Notes: generated by a model from the letters alone, not told the origin. Numbered from the stretch's first letter, positions 8,591 through 17,828 are shown. The stretch is 64,000 nt of DNA from Cytophagales bacterium (GCA_033344775.1 JAWPMT010000005.1:1099501-1163500); one strand, 5' to 3'. Translations and numbers: made by a program.

Positions 8591-9520
8591 TTAACCCTTA
8601 GTCTTACAGACCAATGTAGCATCATTACCGATTTCCTTTTTCAGTAAATCACCCCCTTTTTTGATTTGAACAAGAGAGGCTTGCTCCCCTAGTAACTCAA
8701 TTACTTTCCCCTCGGCAATCTGCTTTTCTATTTTGATCGGATCTCCAGTACCTATATCCTGAAATGACTTCTTGATGATCACTACCCCCATTCCATTGGA
8801 CAGACCCAATTTGGAGCCAGCACTGATATATATCTCACGCACTTTGCCCTTTTGTTCCTCCTTGACCGCCCCGATGCCCATTTCGATCGGCAAATATTCG
8901 CCAATAAATTTATCTACCTGCTTACCTAAAGGTTTTGTGATCTTTCTGAGTGCAGCCCCACGTGTATCCGCCGCAAATAACTGTCTATCAATCAAGCTAG
9001 GTTGGATATTTAGAGTAGAACTCCCATTTACTTCTCCGGTCTCTACATTGACAACTCTAAGTGTGACAGTGACAAAGGCGATATACTCTGCATCAACTTC
9101 CTTCACTGTAGAAGATGAGTTCTTCTCTCTGGAATTTGTTGTCTTTTCCTTTACGTTAGTTTCCTCAATCGTCAGTTTACTGACTTTTCCCAGCAGCATG
9201 TAGCTAGCACCTACCATTTTACCTTGCTCTGCAAGACTCGAAATATTATTTAGAAAATCCTCCTCTTTTTGATATTCCAACTCTTCCTTTAGCTTAGTAA
9301 CCATCTCACGTTCCAGTATATTAAATCGTTTACTGTTAATAAAACTATTGGTAACTAAGTCCTGGACGACTGCCACATCTTCAACTTTGATGCCTACACC
9401 CTCGGTAAAATCAAAATCAACAATTCCAATGGATTGTTTCTCCTGTGCCAACAAGTAGTTTGATACACAGATAGAAGAAACAAGTAAGAGCGTAAAAAAC
9501 TTTTTCATCATGGTTTTCAT
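8591..9520 (-). CDS. CsgG/HfaB-family exported protein
   Basis: 309 aa with a signal peptide (KKFFTLLLVSSICVSNYLLAQ). Residues ~27-215 match the CsgG family: the first strand IGIVDFDFTEGV, then FNILEREMVTKLKEELEYQ, GASYMLLGKVS, and VTVTLRVVNVETGEV, the usual order of this alpha/beta fold. The C-terminal ~90 residues form a small beta-domain (SAGSKLGLSNGMGVVIIKK). There is no lipobox cysteine, unlike true CsgG, so a curli pore is not implied; many CsgG-fold proteins are periplasmic accessory factors. It is the first gene of the four-gene operon that ends with the caspase-fold protease. Confidence 0.8.
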   Translation of the reverse strand: MKTMMKKFFTLLLVSSICVSNYLLAQEKQSIGIVDFDFTEGVGIKVEDVAVVQDLVTNSFINSKRFNILEREMVTKLKEELEYQKEEDFLNNISSLAEQGKMVGASYMLLGKVSKLTIEETNVKEKTTNSREKNSSSTVKEVDAEYIAFVTVTLRVVNVETGEVNGSSTLNIQPSLIDRQLFAADTRGAALRKITKPLGKQVDKFIGEYLPIEMGIGAVKEEQKGKVREIYISAGSKLGLSNGMGVVIIKKSFQDIGTGDPIKIEKQIAEGKVIELLGEQASLVQIKKGGDLLKKEIGNDATLVCKTKG

Positions 9521-9638
9521 TTTTGTTCAGTTTAGATTGGTATGTTTAATTATGCCGATGTGCAGGCTTTTATTAAATCATGTTTACATACTCATCAGCG
9601 CTTTTTTCATTTATTTTGAAGAGTTGATCCAATAGGAT

Positions 9639-9962
9639 TCATTCATCGATTTCTTTGGAGACCTGCCTGATCAATTCATTCTCCAGCGACATCCAATCAG
9701 CGTATTCCAGAAAGCTTGCGAGCTTTTCGCGAGTAGTCTGATTCATATGATTTGGAGGTGTATGACCGGGGTATTTGAATAGTCGTTTGACGGTTGATTC
9801 GCTAACCAATAAGATACTGGCCAATGCCACAAAATGCTTATTTGCCCAACCATCAAGGGGTTGAAGAAGAAAATCATAGCTTGAAAGCTGCTTCTCCCTG
9901 ATGTACTTTTGCAGCCTCTGATAAATCATTTCCGACAAAATCCTGGAATACCTCGTAGACAC
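9639..9962 (-). CDS. Small HTH-like protein
   Basis: 107 aa from a GTG start. The segment ASILLVSESTVKRLFKYPG followed by TREKLASFLEYADWMSLENEL resembles a motif common in Bacteroidota, in which a helix-turn-helix-like SxSTxKRLF unit precedes a 'LDxLAxFLGYxDWxxF' helix; here the copy is shortened. It may be a DNA-binding regulator or a stripped version. It lies ~120 bases upstream of the CsgG-like gene in the same direction and could regulate that operon; this is inference. A later ATG at 9929 is a possible alternative start. Confidence 0.55.
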   Translation of the reverse strand: MSTRYSRILSEMIYQRLQKYIREKQLSSYDFLLQPLDGWANKHFVALASILLVSESTVKRLFKYPGHTPPNHMNQTTREKLASFLEYADWMSLENELIRQVSKEIDE

Positions 9963-10089
9963 TTCTAATTTTTAACCGAATATGACTTGATCATTTTTTG
10001 AGTGAAAAAAAGATTAACCAACGGCGCTATTCGGTTTACGAAGAGCTCAATTTGGTTGAGGAAAGAAATGAGAAAGAAAGGGCTGGTTG

Positions 10090-10956
10090 CTACCTGGAAC
10101 TGCCGTCTACGACGAAAACTTCGCTGATGAAATTGCTAAAGACAACTATGAGTCGATCCTTGTATGCTGTCGGAAAAGGCTTGAAAGCTCCTCGCTCGCC
10201 AATCCCACGGGCGTAGAAACCGCTCACATCGTAGTTGATTTGTGTTTGAATATTAGACACCTCTGCAAAATGCACTGAGATCTGTATCTGCTCGTGGTAG
10301 CTGGGAGTGATGATCTCTTTCCCTTCCACAATAAACAGATGTTGAAAAGAATCAGTCGTATCTATAGAAATGAGCTCAGGCCCAACATTGAGATTAGCTT
10401 CTACATAGTTCATCACCGCCTGCCGTAAAACACCCCTCGCCTTGCCGATTGGTTTTTGTAGCGGAATCATTCCCGACATATCGAACATGGACAGGTCGTC
10501 CAGATCTACCTCCAGCGCACTTCTTTCCGACGTGTAGTTTTTCGTGATTTTGATCTCCGGGGGATCATACCCAACAAAGAGTAAAGGCAAATATTGAATG
10601 CGCATAAACTCCTCTTGATTGAATTCAGATCGGAAGACAATTGCGACCTCACTGAAAGGTCGATTGGTTAGCCGGATCAATCGATTGAGTATGAACCGAG
10701 CCATGTCCGCTTCTAATGAATCATAATGTTCTGTCAGTCGATCCAGGAGCACGTAGGCCATTTCAATTTTGAGTGGATCATCAAAAGCAGCTTTCACCCC
10801 AATGGTCAGTTCACCTCTCCCGGAATTATAGCTATCTACTTCGAATACGTCCGTCAAGGGTGTTGAAGCCAACCACGATTGGTAGTCACTTGCTACACCT
10901 TGAGCAAAAAGTCCGAATATTCCTAGGCTATATAATATGGTAAACAGCAGACGCAT
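10090..10956 (-). CDS. Exported protein of unknown function
   Basis: 288 aa with a Sec signal peptide (RLLFTILYSLGIFGLFAQ). The mature protein is acidic and soluble, mixed alpha/beta, with no cysteine-rich or metal-binding pattern and no lipobox. Not recognised. It is followed downstream by the HTH-like gene and preceded by a four-helix membrane protein gene in the same direction with a 53-base gap, which may be a loose operon. Confidence 0.6.
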   Translation of the reverse strand: MRLLFTILYSLGIFGLFAQGVASDYQSWLASTPLTDVFEVDSYNSGRGELTIGVKAAFDDPLKIEMAYVLLDRLTEHYDSLEADMARFILNRLIRLTNRPFSEVAIVFRSEFNQEEFMRIQYLPLLFVGYDPPEIKITKNYTSERSALEVDLDDLSMFDMSGMIPLQKPIGKARGVLRQAVMNYVEANLNVGPELISIDTTDSFQHLFIVEGKEIITPSYHEQIQISVHFAEVSNIQTQINYDVSGFYARGIGERGAFKPFPTAYKDRLIVVFSNFISEVFVVDGSSR

Positions 10957-11009
10957 CCTGCAATCAAAGGCTTGTTTGTTGGTTAAGTTGGCTTGAATTT
11001 AATATGAAC

Positions 11010-11432
11010 TCATCGAAGAGGAAAGCGTTGAAGAATATTAGGTAAGCTAAGCGCCGCGACCAACGCAAATAAAACCTCACCAATCCACAAAACATTCATC
11101 AGGGTATTGAACCCAACCCAGGAAGGTTTAAATGCACTTAGCAACATCAAAGCCGCATAAATACCATAACACCCTACCAAAACAATTACGGCACCTATGT
11201 CCACACGCCTGACTGCTTTATCCGTAGCTACCGGATAGGGATACCGAACCATAAAGGCAATAAAGGCGGTTCCATAAAAAATACTCACAACACTCAAAGT
11301 CCTCAGCATTTCGAAAAATTCCTCCTCAAAGAACCCTCCCTGTGTGTAAAGCACATAGATCAGCACCATAACAATCACCCTGCTGATGAGGTGAATTTTA
11401 CTGTGGATATGTATGAGTGAAATGTCCTTCAT
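11010..11432 (-). CDS. Small integral membrane protein, four helices
   Basis: 140 aa with four hydrophobic helices (~14-32, ~46-62, ~78-100, ~113-132) and short charged loops (YPYPVATDKAVRR between helices 2 and 3). There is no signal peptide or catalytic motif. It is divergent from the LytTR regulator at 11531, with 98 bases between the starts, so the two could share a control region. Not recognised as a named family. Confidence 0.55.
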   Translation of the reverse strand: MKDISLIHIHSKIHLISRVIVMVLIYVLYTQGGFFEEEFFEMLRTLSVVSIFYGTAFIAFMVRYPYPVATDKAVRRVDIGAVIVLVGCYGIYAALMLLSAFKPSWVGFNTLMNVLWIGEVLFALVAALSLPNILQRFPLR

Positions 11433-11530
11433 GGATCAACTTTCATAAAATAAATAGGAGAATATTTACCAATCAACAGAAATCTCGAATATAATTGAAG
11501 CGCCTTACTCATAACGCTTAAAAAATCGCA

Positions 11531-12256
11531 GTGAATAGTGACATCAAAATACTAGTCCTGGAAGATGAAATACTGCTCGCTAAGGATCTGCAAGGGAAAC
11601 TGGAAGACTTTGGTTATCATGTAGAACATGTTCGTAGCGGGGAAGAAACCCTGAAGGCTTTTCAAAAGGACATTCCGGACCTGGCCGTATTGGACATTGA
11701 GGTAGAAGGAGAAATGGATGGTTTGGAAATTGGATCCTACATCACCAATACTTACGGTACTCCAATCATTTACCTGACGCAGTTCAAGGACCTGCAAACT
11801 TTTCAGAAAGCTAAAAAGGCCAAACCTGTGTCCTACCTAACCAAGCCCGTCAATTTATGGGACCTGATCCGTGCCATTGAATTGAGCCTGGAGCACGCTG
11901 CGATCGCCACCAATGTGGAAGAGAAAAACTACGTGTTATCCAAGGCCATTTACCTGAAGTCCGAAGAGCAACACTTCGAGAAGGTGAGCATCGATGATAT
12001 CTATTACCTAAAAGCAGCAGGGGCCTACACAGAAATCCATACCACAACCAAAACCTTCATCTTTTCAGATAACATCAGCTATTTCGAAAAGAAGCTGATG
12101 GCCCCACAATTGATGCGAGTACACCGATCGTGGATGATCAATGTCAACCGTGTAGATAGCATCGACAAGAGTAATTTGGTGGTACATGACGAAAAAATAC
12201 CCGTTGGTAAAAGCTATAAAAAGACCGTTCAGGCCACGTTCAAGCTAATTTCATAG
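11531..12256 (+). CDS. LytTR-family response regulator
   Basis: 241 aa from a GTG start. The receiver domain (~5-120) has the acidic pair E11/D12, phosphoacceptor D55 in LAVLDIEVEG, T in IIYLTQF and K in YLTKPVN. Residues ~140-240 are a LytTR DNA-binding domain (HFEKVSIDDIYYLKAAGAYTE, split; MRVHRSWMINVNRVD). LytTR proteins bind paired ~9-bp repeats about two helical turns apart. Its 3' end overlaps the 3' end of the convergent TPR histidine kinase by 17 bases; that kinase is the likely partner. A close paralogue lies at 39344. Confidence 0.9.
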   Translation: MNSDIKILVLEDEILLAKDLQGKLEDFGYHVEHVRSGEETLKAFQKDIPDLAVLDIEVEGEMDGLEIGSYITNTYGTPIIYLTQFKDLQTFQKAKKAKPVSYLTKPVNLWDLIRAIELSLEHAAIATNVEEKNYVLSKAIYLKSEEQHFEKVSIDDIYYLKAAGAYTEIHTTTKTFIFSDNISYFEKKLMAPQLMRVHRSWMINVNRVDSIDKSNLVVHDEKIPVGKSYKKTVQATFKLIS

Positions 12257-14045
12257 GTGCATAAATACTGATAGACGTACCGGATTCGCTGCTTTCGGTG
12301 GTCATTTTTCCGCGCAATTGATCTACCAGCGTCTCGATCAAGTTCATCCCGAAAGAAGGTTCATCCTTCTGGGTTTCCATAATCCCTGGACCATTGTCGG
12401 AAACTTTGAGGAAAATAGACTCTCCCTCCTGGCCCAAGGACACCTCAATGGCAGGATGATCGCTCAGCATCCCGTATTTAAAAGCATTAGTCAGTAATTC
12501 ATTGAGGATCAAACTCAGAGGGATGGTCTGATTGACATCTACCTTCAGGTCTTCCAATTGCGTGTGAACTGGCACCAATCCTTTTCGCGGGTTGGCATAA
12601 ACGCCACTCAGATAGTGACACAGGTTTTCCACGTAGCTGGCAAACTGAATGGAAATTTTCTGATCATCCCAATAGAGCTCCTTATGCAGCAAATTCATGG
12701 CATTGAGACGATTTTCACCTTCTTCTGCCAATGCCCGGGCTTCTTCGTTAGAAGTGTTTTTGGCGGCCAGGCTCAGGATGCTGGCCAGCACGGTAATGTT
12801 GTTTTCGATGCGGTGATGCTGCTCGCGCATGCGTAGCAAGACATTGTCTTTTTCTCTTTTGTTAGCACGGTATAATCGATACACCAGTAGTCCGACAATG
12901 ATCAACAACAAGGCGATGATGAGCAACCCGATGATGGTCAGCCGCTGGACCAAAATGGATTGTTGGTTCACTTCTTCCCTCGCCAGAGATGCCTGTAGCT
13001 GCTCTTCTTTTTTCTCGGATTCATATTTGATCTCCAGGTCATTGATGGACCGGATCTTTTCTACATTGAGCAAGCTGTCATTGAGCACTAAGAGTTGCTC
13101 CAGCGCTTCAGACTTGTTTTGATAATCCGCCACCGCATCGTAGTACGCCACCCAAACCTCGTACGCTTCCTTGAGTTTTTCGAGGTAGCTGTATTGCAGG
13201 GCGATCTCTTCTCCTTTCTTCAAATTCTCTGGTACTTTCTGAAAGTCACCACTCCTTAGATAAGCACGCCCCAGGTTGATGTAATTGCTTGCCGTACTTC
13301 GGGTTTGATGCTTTTGTAGTTTGATATCCAGAGAACGATTGAGATACCAGATGGCTGAGTCGAATTGTTCCAGTTTGATATACACATCGCCGATGTTGTG
13401 GAGGTAACTTGCAAAATCCGGATTAAAATCGTACGCCTTCAAATAAGATATTAATGCCTCTTCGAATTGACTTTTACGATAGCAAAGTATACCAAGTTTG
13501 TTGTAAGCAGACGCTAATTTCATCGAGTCTTGAGATATGGAATAGTGTTCAATTAGTTCAACATATATGTCTTCAGCTTGATCGTAATTACCAATACGTT
13601 CCATAACGCTACCAATTCGGCTTTTTATATCTACCACTCTCGATGGCTCAAGCTCTTCGTAACCCCTGAGCGCTACGCGATAGTGTTTCAATGACTTCTG
13701 GTAATCGCCAATCTGTTTATTAACTATTCCTAGACCATCGTGGGCATAGTATGACAAGATATCTATTTCACCTATTGCTGGATTTATTATTACTTGTTTA
13801 TAATGTCCGATGGCATCTAAATATTCACCCTTTCGAATCGCTATTTCACCTAATAAGATTTCTCTTTTTGCACTATTCTGAGGCGTTGAAACAAGAGGTA
13901 ATAAAGCATTCGCTAAACTTTCAGCGCTATCTAAGCTACCAGAAACTTCTACATGATAGTAAGCATGGTGGTATAAGGAATCAAATGACTGAGCTCCCAA
14001 GTAGTTAGTCACAATCAAGAAAAATCCAATCAAGGTTCTATTCAT
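12240..14045 (-). CDS. TPR-containing histidine kinase (HisKA_2 type)
   Basis: 601 aa. A signal sequence (LIGFFLIVTNYLGAQ) leads to a periplasmic region of about seven TPR repeats (~40-330, for example YDQAEDIYVELIEHYSISQD). One membrane helix (LTIIGLLIIALLLIIVGLLV, ~371-390) is followed by a cytoplasmic HisKA_2 box, MREQHHRIENNITVLASIL (phosphoacceptor His ~410), and an HATPase domain with N-box LILNELLTNAFKYG and G-box VSDNGPGI. This design is common in Bacteroidota and pairs with LytTR regulators. It is convergent with the regulator at 11531 with a 17-base overlap, which may couple their expression by antisense. Confidence 0.9.
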   Translation of the reverse strand: MNRTLIGFFLIVTNYLGAQSFDSLYHHAYYHVEVSGSLDSAESLANALLPLVSTPQNSAKREILLGEIAIRKGEYLDAIGHYKQVIINPAIGEIDILSYYAHDGLGIVNKQIGDYQKSLKHYRVALRGYEELEPSRVVDIKSRIGSVMERIGNYDQAEDIYVELIEHYSISQDSMKLASAYNKLGILCYRKSQFEEALISYLKAYDFNPDFASYLHNIGDVYIKLEQFDSAIWYLNRSLDIKLQKHQTRSTASNYINLGRAYLRSGDFQKVPENLKKGEEIALQYSYLEKLKEAYEVWVAYYDAVADYQNKSEALEQLLVLNDSLLNVEKIRSINDLEIKYESEKKEEQLQASLAREEVNQQSILVQRLTIIGLLIIALLLIIVGLLVYRLYRANKREKDNVLLRMREQHHRIENNITVLASILSLAAKNTSNEEARALAEEGENRLNAMNLLHKELYWDDQKISIQFASYVENLCHYLSGVYANPRKGLVPVHTQLEDLKVDVNQTIPLSLILNELLTNAFKYGMLSDHPAIEVSLGQEGESIFLKVSDNGPGIMETQKDEPSFGMNLIETLVDQLRGKMTTESSESGTSISIYAPMKLA

Positions 14046-14183
14046 ATTGGGAAAGGTCAGAGTGATACCTAGCAGCTTATTTCCAAATAGACAATTTATC
14101 TACTGTTGCACAACAAATTAAATTCTCAATCGAGCTGGAAATTACAAATGGAAAATAAGAAAAATGATTGAAAGCTTCAAAAT

Positions 14184-14214
14184 CAAAAAAGCCACCTACA
14201 TTAAGCAAGTGGCT
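14184..14214 (-). terminator. Terminator of the 52-aa lipoprotein gene
   Basis: On minus, AGCCAC pairs with GTGGCT (plus-strand arms 14209-14214 and 14190-14195), extendable by a wobble pair, and is followed by TTTTTT. It lies ~25 nt after the small lipoprotein stop. Confidence 0.8.
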
Positions 14215-14236
14215 CCTATCAGGTTAATCAAGTGGA

Positions 14237-14395
14237 CTATCCTCCTGATGGAGGGTTGGGAGGATTATCATCCTCATCATCCTCAGGATCTAAGCTCAAC
14301 TCCTCTAACTGAGGCTGTAGCAAATCTTCTTCGGCGCACGAACTCATGCACCATCCACAAACCAGTATTACTATTAATAATGAAATACGCTTCAT
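14237..14395 (-). CDS. Small lipoprotein, 52 aa
   Basis: ATG at 14395, stop TAG at 14237. The protein has a basic n-region (MKR), a hydrophobic core (ISLLIVILVCGW) and a lipobox CMSSC followed by Ala and two Glu, so lipidation at C20 is predicted. The mature part is only ~32 residues, strongly acidic (DPEDDEDD) and ends in a Pro/Gly tail (NPPNPPSGG). It has its own terminator 25 nt downstream. Such tiny acidic lipoproteins are usually missed by gene finders; function unknown. Confidence 0.7.
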   Translation of the reverse strand: MKRISLLIVILVCGWCMSSCAEEDLLQPQLEELSLDPEDDEDDNPPNPPSGG

Positions 14396-14762
14396 AATAT
14401 TCAATGTTTTTCGTTGAAAAATTTTGAATGAAGCCCGCGAGTAGGCCGGGATGTATCGATCGGCGAATTGGTTTCGACAAGGGCATACCTATCCCACTTG
14501 CCGCTATTATGGCGGTGATGGACACATTCAGGTCACATGGTCATTGGACTTCAATGATGGGAAGGTGAATGAGGCAGTAAATCAGTTTCCCGGACTTACT
14601 TACCAACTCATTCGGTGCGCATGCACATCAACGTTGACAGAGCAATTTTACGACGCTAGTATGTTGGAGTCTAAGCTTTTGGTGATTCGTTGTGCTTTGT
14701 GAAATGATTTTTTCTACTAACTGATTATCAGTTAGTTACACCAATAAAAAATCACTTTAAAT
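14396..14762. other. Intergenic region with one perfect palindrome
   Basis: 367 bases without a convincing gene. A perfect inverted repeat CTAACTGA/TCAGTTAG with a 3-base loop lies at 14717-14735, just after the 3' end of the gene at 14763. It lacks a T-run on the minus strand, so it is a weak terminator or an operator candidate. A plus-strand frame over 14451-14702 has no recognisable protein character. Confidence 0.4.
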
Positions 14763-15419
14763 CTATTGGTTCTGTTCGAATTCAGTAATTACAAGGCTTC
14801 TCAGCGGATCGGGTGCGTTTAAATTTCCCAATCCGTCTGAAATCGCCAGGTAAATCGTTTCTTTTTGATCGGTGAGTTTCAGCCAGGTGCCAGAAAATGG
14901 CTTCATTTGTACGGCTTCCATCTGGCAATTCCTTGAAATAATGATGCGCCCTGTCTCACTCAGGTGAATCAAAAAATCCTGAGTCATGGACAGTTTACCC
15001 ACAGTACAGGACCTCCATAGCTCCCAAATCCGAAATCGTTTCTTACGGAGCAAAACCGGCTCGCCAAACTCAAAACTTTGCTGTTTTACTTTCACCTTTT
15101 CGGCAAATGCGAAAAGGGGTTTCATTTCATTTTCGTAATATCCGATTTCCTCGATGAGGTTGTTACCAAGTTCCCGCAACAGTTTCTCAAAATAGTTTTT
15201 CAAGTACTGCGGGTAATTCAGTGGCAGGGCCTGCTGATCATGCTCGTAATTTTCAAGGACCTGATCCCCTAGCTTCTTGTACCAGGCCCTCTCCGGTTTC
15301 AAATAAGGTCGGTTATTGATGGAATGGTGTTCGCAAGGAATTTCTGCTAACTCGAATGCCCTCAAAAAGCACTCATACATTTTCTCCTTTTGAATGTTCT
15401 TTTTTCGATTTCGGCTCAT
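14763..15419 (-). CDS. Hypothetical soluble protein
   Basis: 218 aa, no signal peptide or membrane helix, very basic N-terminus (SRNRKKNIQKEK). The middle is helical and charged; the C-terminal third has beta-like segments (LIHLSETGRIIISRN, WLKLTDQKETIYLAISD). Not recognised as a family. It is a single gene with non-coding DNA on both sides. Confidence 0.5.
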   Translation of the reverse strand: MSRNRKKNIQKEKMYECFLRAFELAEIPCEHHSINNRPYLKPERAWYKKLGDQVLENYEHDQQALPLNYPQYLKNYFEKLLRELGNNLIEEIGYYENEMKPLFAFAEKVKVKQQSFEFGEPVLLRKKRFRIWELWRSCTVGKLSMTQDFLIHLSETGRIIISRNCQMEAVQMKPFSGTWLKLTDQKETIYLAISDGLGNLNAPDPLRSLVITEFEQNQ

Positions 15420-15724
15420 AGTGTACCTCTAGTTTAATTCTTTTCTGAAGATACGGAATGAAATCAGGCGTGTCAATAGCTACTGGGATTCATCAGAAAA
15501 TTGAGGAGCACATGTGACACAATGTTCAGCAGACTTGCAAAAGGTCAAAACAATGGCGTGCAGCATTCAGCAGGCTAGCAGATGGGTGAAACAATAGCAC
15601 GCAGCCATTGCGAAATAAGTTTGGATAAAACCACTAAAGTAAGAGTTGTAAACAGTTCCATTTGTTCACTGGTTACCTGACTTAACGCATTGTTGCTTAA
15701 TTTCATCCATCAAATGCTGCGATC
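15420..15724. repeat. Intergenic region with a degenerate 41-bp tandem repeat
   Basis: Two adjacent units of 41 bp lie at 15525-15565 and 15566-15606. Both begin TTCAGCAG and share AAACAAT and a GCAGC end, with many transitions between them. The rest of the 305-base gap is plain. No promoter of the TTTG/TAnnTTTG type stands out ahead of the TPR lipoprotein gene at 15725. Confidence 0.45.
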
Positions 15725-17320
15725 ATGAAATCACTACTTCCTTTATTCCTGACCTTCGTCATATGGGCCTGCTCGGTTCCTCAACAGCTGAAAGAAGGCT
15801 CCTCCAATCTGGGAGACCTGAATCATCAGTTTTCTATTTCCTCCGCAGCAAAGCCTGATTTCGATCAGGGATTACTCTTGCTGCACAGCTTTGAATATGA
15901 CGATGCAAGGGAAGCGTTCGAGCTGGCTTTGGATGAAGATCCTAATGAGGTCATGACCTACTGGGGCCTCGCCATGACGCACTATAAAGCACTCTGGGGT
16001 TTACAGGATGTGGACGCAGGCCGTCAAGTGATGAAGCAACTAGGCGCGGATAAACCCGCCAGATTGGCCAAGGCCGAAAATCAGTTAGAAAGGGACTTTT
16101 GGACAGGGGTCGAAATTTTGTATGGAGAAGGTGAGTTGAAGGAGCGCAATCAGAAGTATCTGGATCACATGGAGCAGGTATATCAGGCCAATCCTAATAA
16201 CCACGAAGTAGCCGCTTTTTATTCGCTGGGCTTGATGTGGGCTGGATATGACGATCAGGAGAACCTTAGCAAGTCTTCCAAAGTAGTGCAACAAATCATG
16301 AAGGAAAACCCGACCCATCCCGGGGCACTACACTATATGATCCATGCGAACGATAATCCTGAGTTTGCGGTTGAGGCCATTGCTGCCGCCAATGATTATG
16401 CCAAAGTAGCCCCGGATGCAGCTCATGCTTTACACATGCCATCACACATTTATGTAGCCCTGGGCATGTGGCAAGAAGTGGTCAGTTCCAATCGTGATTC
16501 CTATGATGCGAGTTTGAAAAGGGTGGAGCAAAAGCAACTGAACGGAAAAGCCCGTGGCTATCACTCAATGGCCTGGTTGCATTACGGTCATTTGCAGTTA
16601 GGCAACTATGACAAAGCCACCTCTATTCTGGAGGAAATGATCAGTTACCATGGAGACGGTACTTCCAGCAAAAGCTACCTGATCATGATGCAAAACCAGC
16701 AACGGATAGAAGCGGGCTCCTGGCCAGAAACACTGGACTTTCAGGATATCGATGAAAGTGCCCTCAAGATCGGCATGGAGGGTAAGGCCAAGATCCATTT
16801 CCTAAAAGGTCTGTTGGCCTATGACCAAAAGGATGCTGCGGCTGTCGCCAAAGAAGCAGCTGCCCTGGAAACACATTGGGAAGCTTCGAAATTACTGGTC
16901 AACAATGAAGGCGTAGCCTTGTGTAGTGCAGGTCCTACGCGATATGCCCCCAACCAGGAAAACCTGACCCGTACAGCCGTGGTGATCCAGCAGATCAAAG
17001 CAATGGCGGCCATTTTGACTGATGATCCCACTTCCACTGAAGCTGCGCTACTGAAAGCAGTCGCCTTAGAAGAGGAAGCCGGATACGATCCTGGACCTCC
17101 TTTTATTGCTTATCCATCATTTGAACAGTACGGAGATTGGTTGTTGGAACAAAAACGCTTCGAAGAGGCCATAGCTATGTTTGACAAATCACTGGTACAA
17201 CGAACCAATCGAACCAAAGCTTTGCGAGGAAAACTGGCAGCATTGAAGGCCCTGGATAAAATGGAGGAAGCGAATGAAGTGACCAAAATTTTGCAGAAAT
17301 TGCAGGTGGAGTCAGTTTAA
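15725..17320 (+). CDS. TPR-repeat lipoprotein
   Basis: 531 aa. The signal peptide ends in a lipobox (FVIWAC, Cys ~16), so it should be lipid-anchored. TPR-like helices run from ~45 to the end, with ALDEDPNEVMTYWGLAMTHY near the start and a conserved-looking HPGALHYMIHANDNPE, then DAAHALHMPSHIYVALGMW. This His-rich pattern recurs in a family of bacterial TPR proteins annotated only by their repeats. No catalytic role is assigned. Protein scaffolding in the envelope is the safest inference. A small lipoprotein gene follows in the same direction. Confidence 0.75.
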   Translation: MKSLLPLFLTFVIWACSVPQQLKEGSSNLGDLNHQFSISSAAKPDFDQGLLLLHSFEYDDAREAFELALDEDPNEVMTYWGLAMTHYKALWGLQDVDAGRQVMKQLGADKPARLAKAENQLERDFWTGVEILYGEGELKERNQKYLDHMEQVYQANPNNHEVAAFYSLGLMWAGYDDQENLSKSSKVVQQIMKENPTHPGALHYMIHANDNPEFAVEAIAAANDYAKVAPDAAHALHMPSHIYVALGMWQEVVSSNRDSYDASLKRVEQKQLNGKARGYHSMAWLHYGHLQLGNYDKATSILEEMISYHGDGTSSKSYLIMMQNQQRIEAGSWPETLDFQDIDESALKIGMEGKAKIHFLKGLLAYDQKDAAAVAKEAAALETHWEASKLLVNNEGVALCSAGPTRYAPNQENLTRTAVVIQQIKAMAAILTDDPTSTEAALLKAVALEEEAGYDPGPPFIAYPSFEQYGDWLLEQKRFEEAIAMFDKSLVQRTNRTKALRGKLAALKALDKMEEANEVTKILQKLQVESV

Positions 17321-17335
17321 TTCGAAAAGATTTAT

Positions 17336-17358
17336 TCAGCGTCTTCGAAGGATGCTGA
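17336..17358 (+). other. Hairpin between TPR lipoprotein and small lipoprotein genes
   Basis: TCAGCGTC pairs with GATGCTGA (one G-T wobble) across a 7-base loop, 15 bases after the TPR gene stop. There is no T-run, so it may be an RNA-stability or spacing element and not a terminator. Confidence 0.35.
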
Positions 17359-17387
17359 GGAGAAATCATACAAAACACTATTTTCAC

Positions 17388-17828
17388 ATGCAAACCTATA
17401 AAGCCCTCATCTATCTATGCTTTGGATTCGTGGTACTCCTATTACCTTCCTGTGATTCCAAGGCCAGGTATGACAAGCTCATTTCAAATAACACACCTTA
17501 TACGATAACCATCTTAGGCGGGAATATTGACGATTTATTTGACATCTATTTCGAAGACAGTATCTCAGTACCCCCTTCCACAAAACTCCACTTTCTGGGT
17601 AATTCATTTCTAGGAGGAGCCGTAAGTGGCTTTACAGATTGCCCGTTCTATCCGGAATCAGGAGATACCTTATTTGTGCAGGCCCTGGGACCAGATGATA
17701 CCATTCACGAGTTTTTCATCACCGAAAACGATGATTGGGAACACTTCATCATTTCACAAGACAAAAAAGGAATAAATGGCAGCTGTGAATGCATCCTAAA
17801 TATTGACGAAGAGGACCTGCCTTTTTGA
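17388..17828 (+). CDS. Small lipoprotein
   Basis: 146 aa from ATG 17388, chosen over an ATG 12 codons upstream because it gives a normal signal peptide (YKALIYLCFGFVVLLLPSC). The lipobox LLPSC predicts lipidation. The mature part is acidic with beta-like segments and two further cysteines in GSCEC near the C-terminus, plus one in TDCPF. Not recognised. It follows the TPR lipoprotein by 67 bases with a hairpin between them, so it may be co-transcribed. Confidence 0.65.
   Translation: MQTYKALIYLCFGFVVLLLPSCDSKARYDKLISNNTPYTITILGGNIDDLFDIYFEDSISVPPSTKLHFLGNSFLGGAVSGFTDCPFYPESGDTLFVQALGPDDTIHEFFITENDDWEHFIISQDKKGINGSCECILNIDEEDLPF

Noticed and set aside
9998-10278. Plus-strand ORFs opposite the exported protein gene
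   Set aside because: They are shadows of the minus-strand gene, which has a clean signal peptide and normal composition.
14451-14702. Plus-strand ORF of 83 aa
   Set aside because: No protein-like pattern, no promoter, and it lies in non-coding DNA around a palindrome.
15525-15606. CRISPR repeat pair
   Set aside because: Only two degenerate adjacent units without spacers or cas genes.
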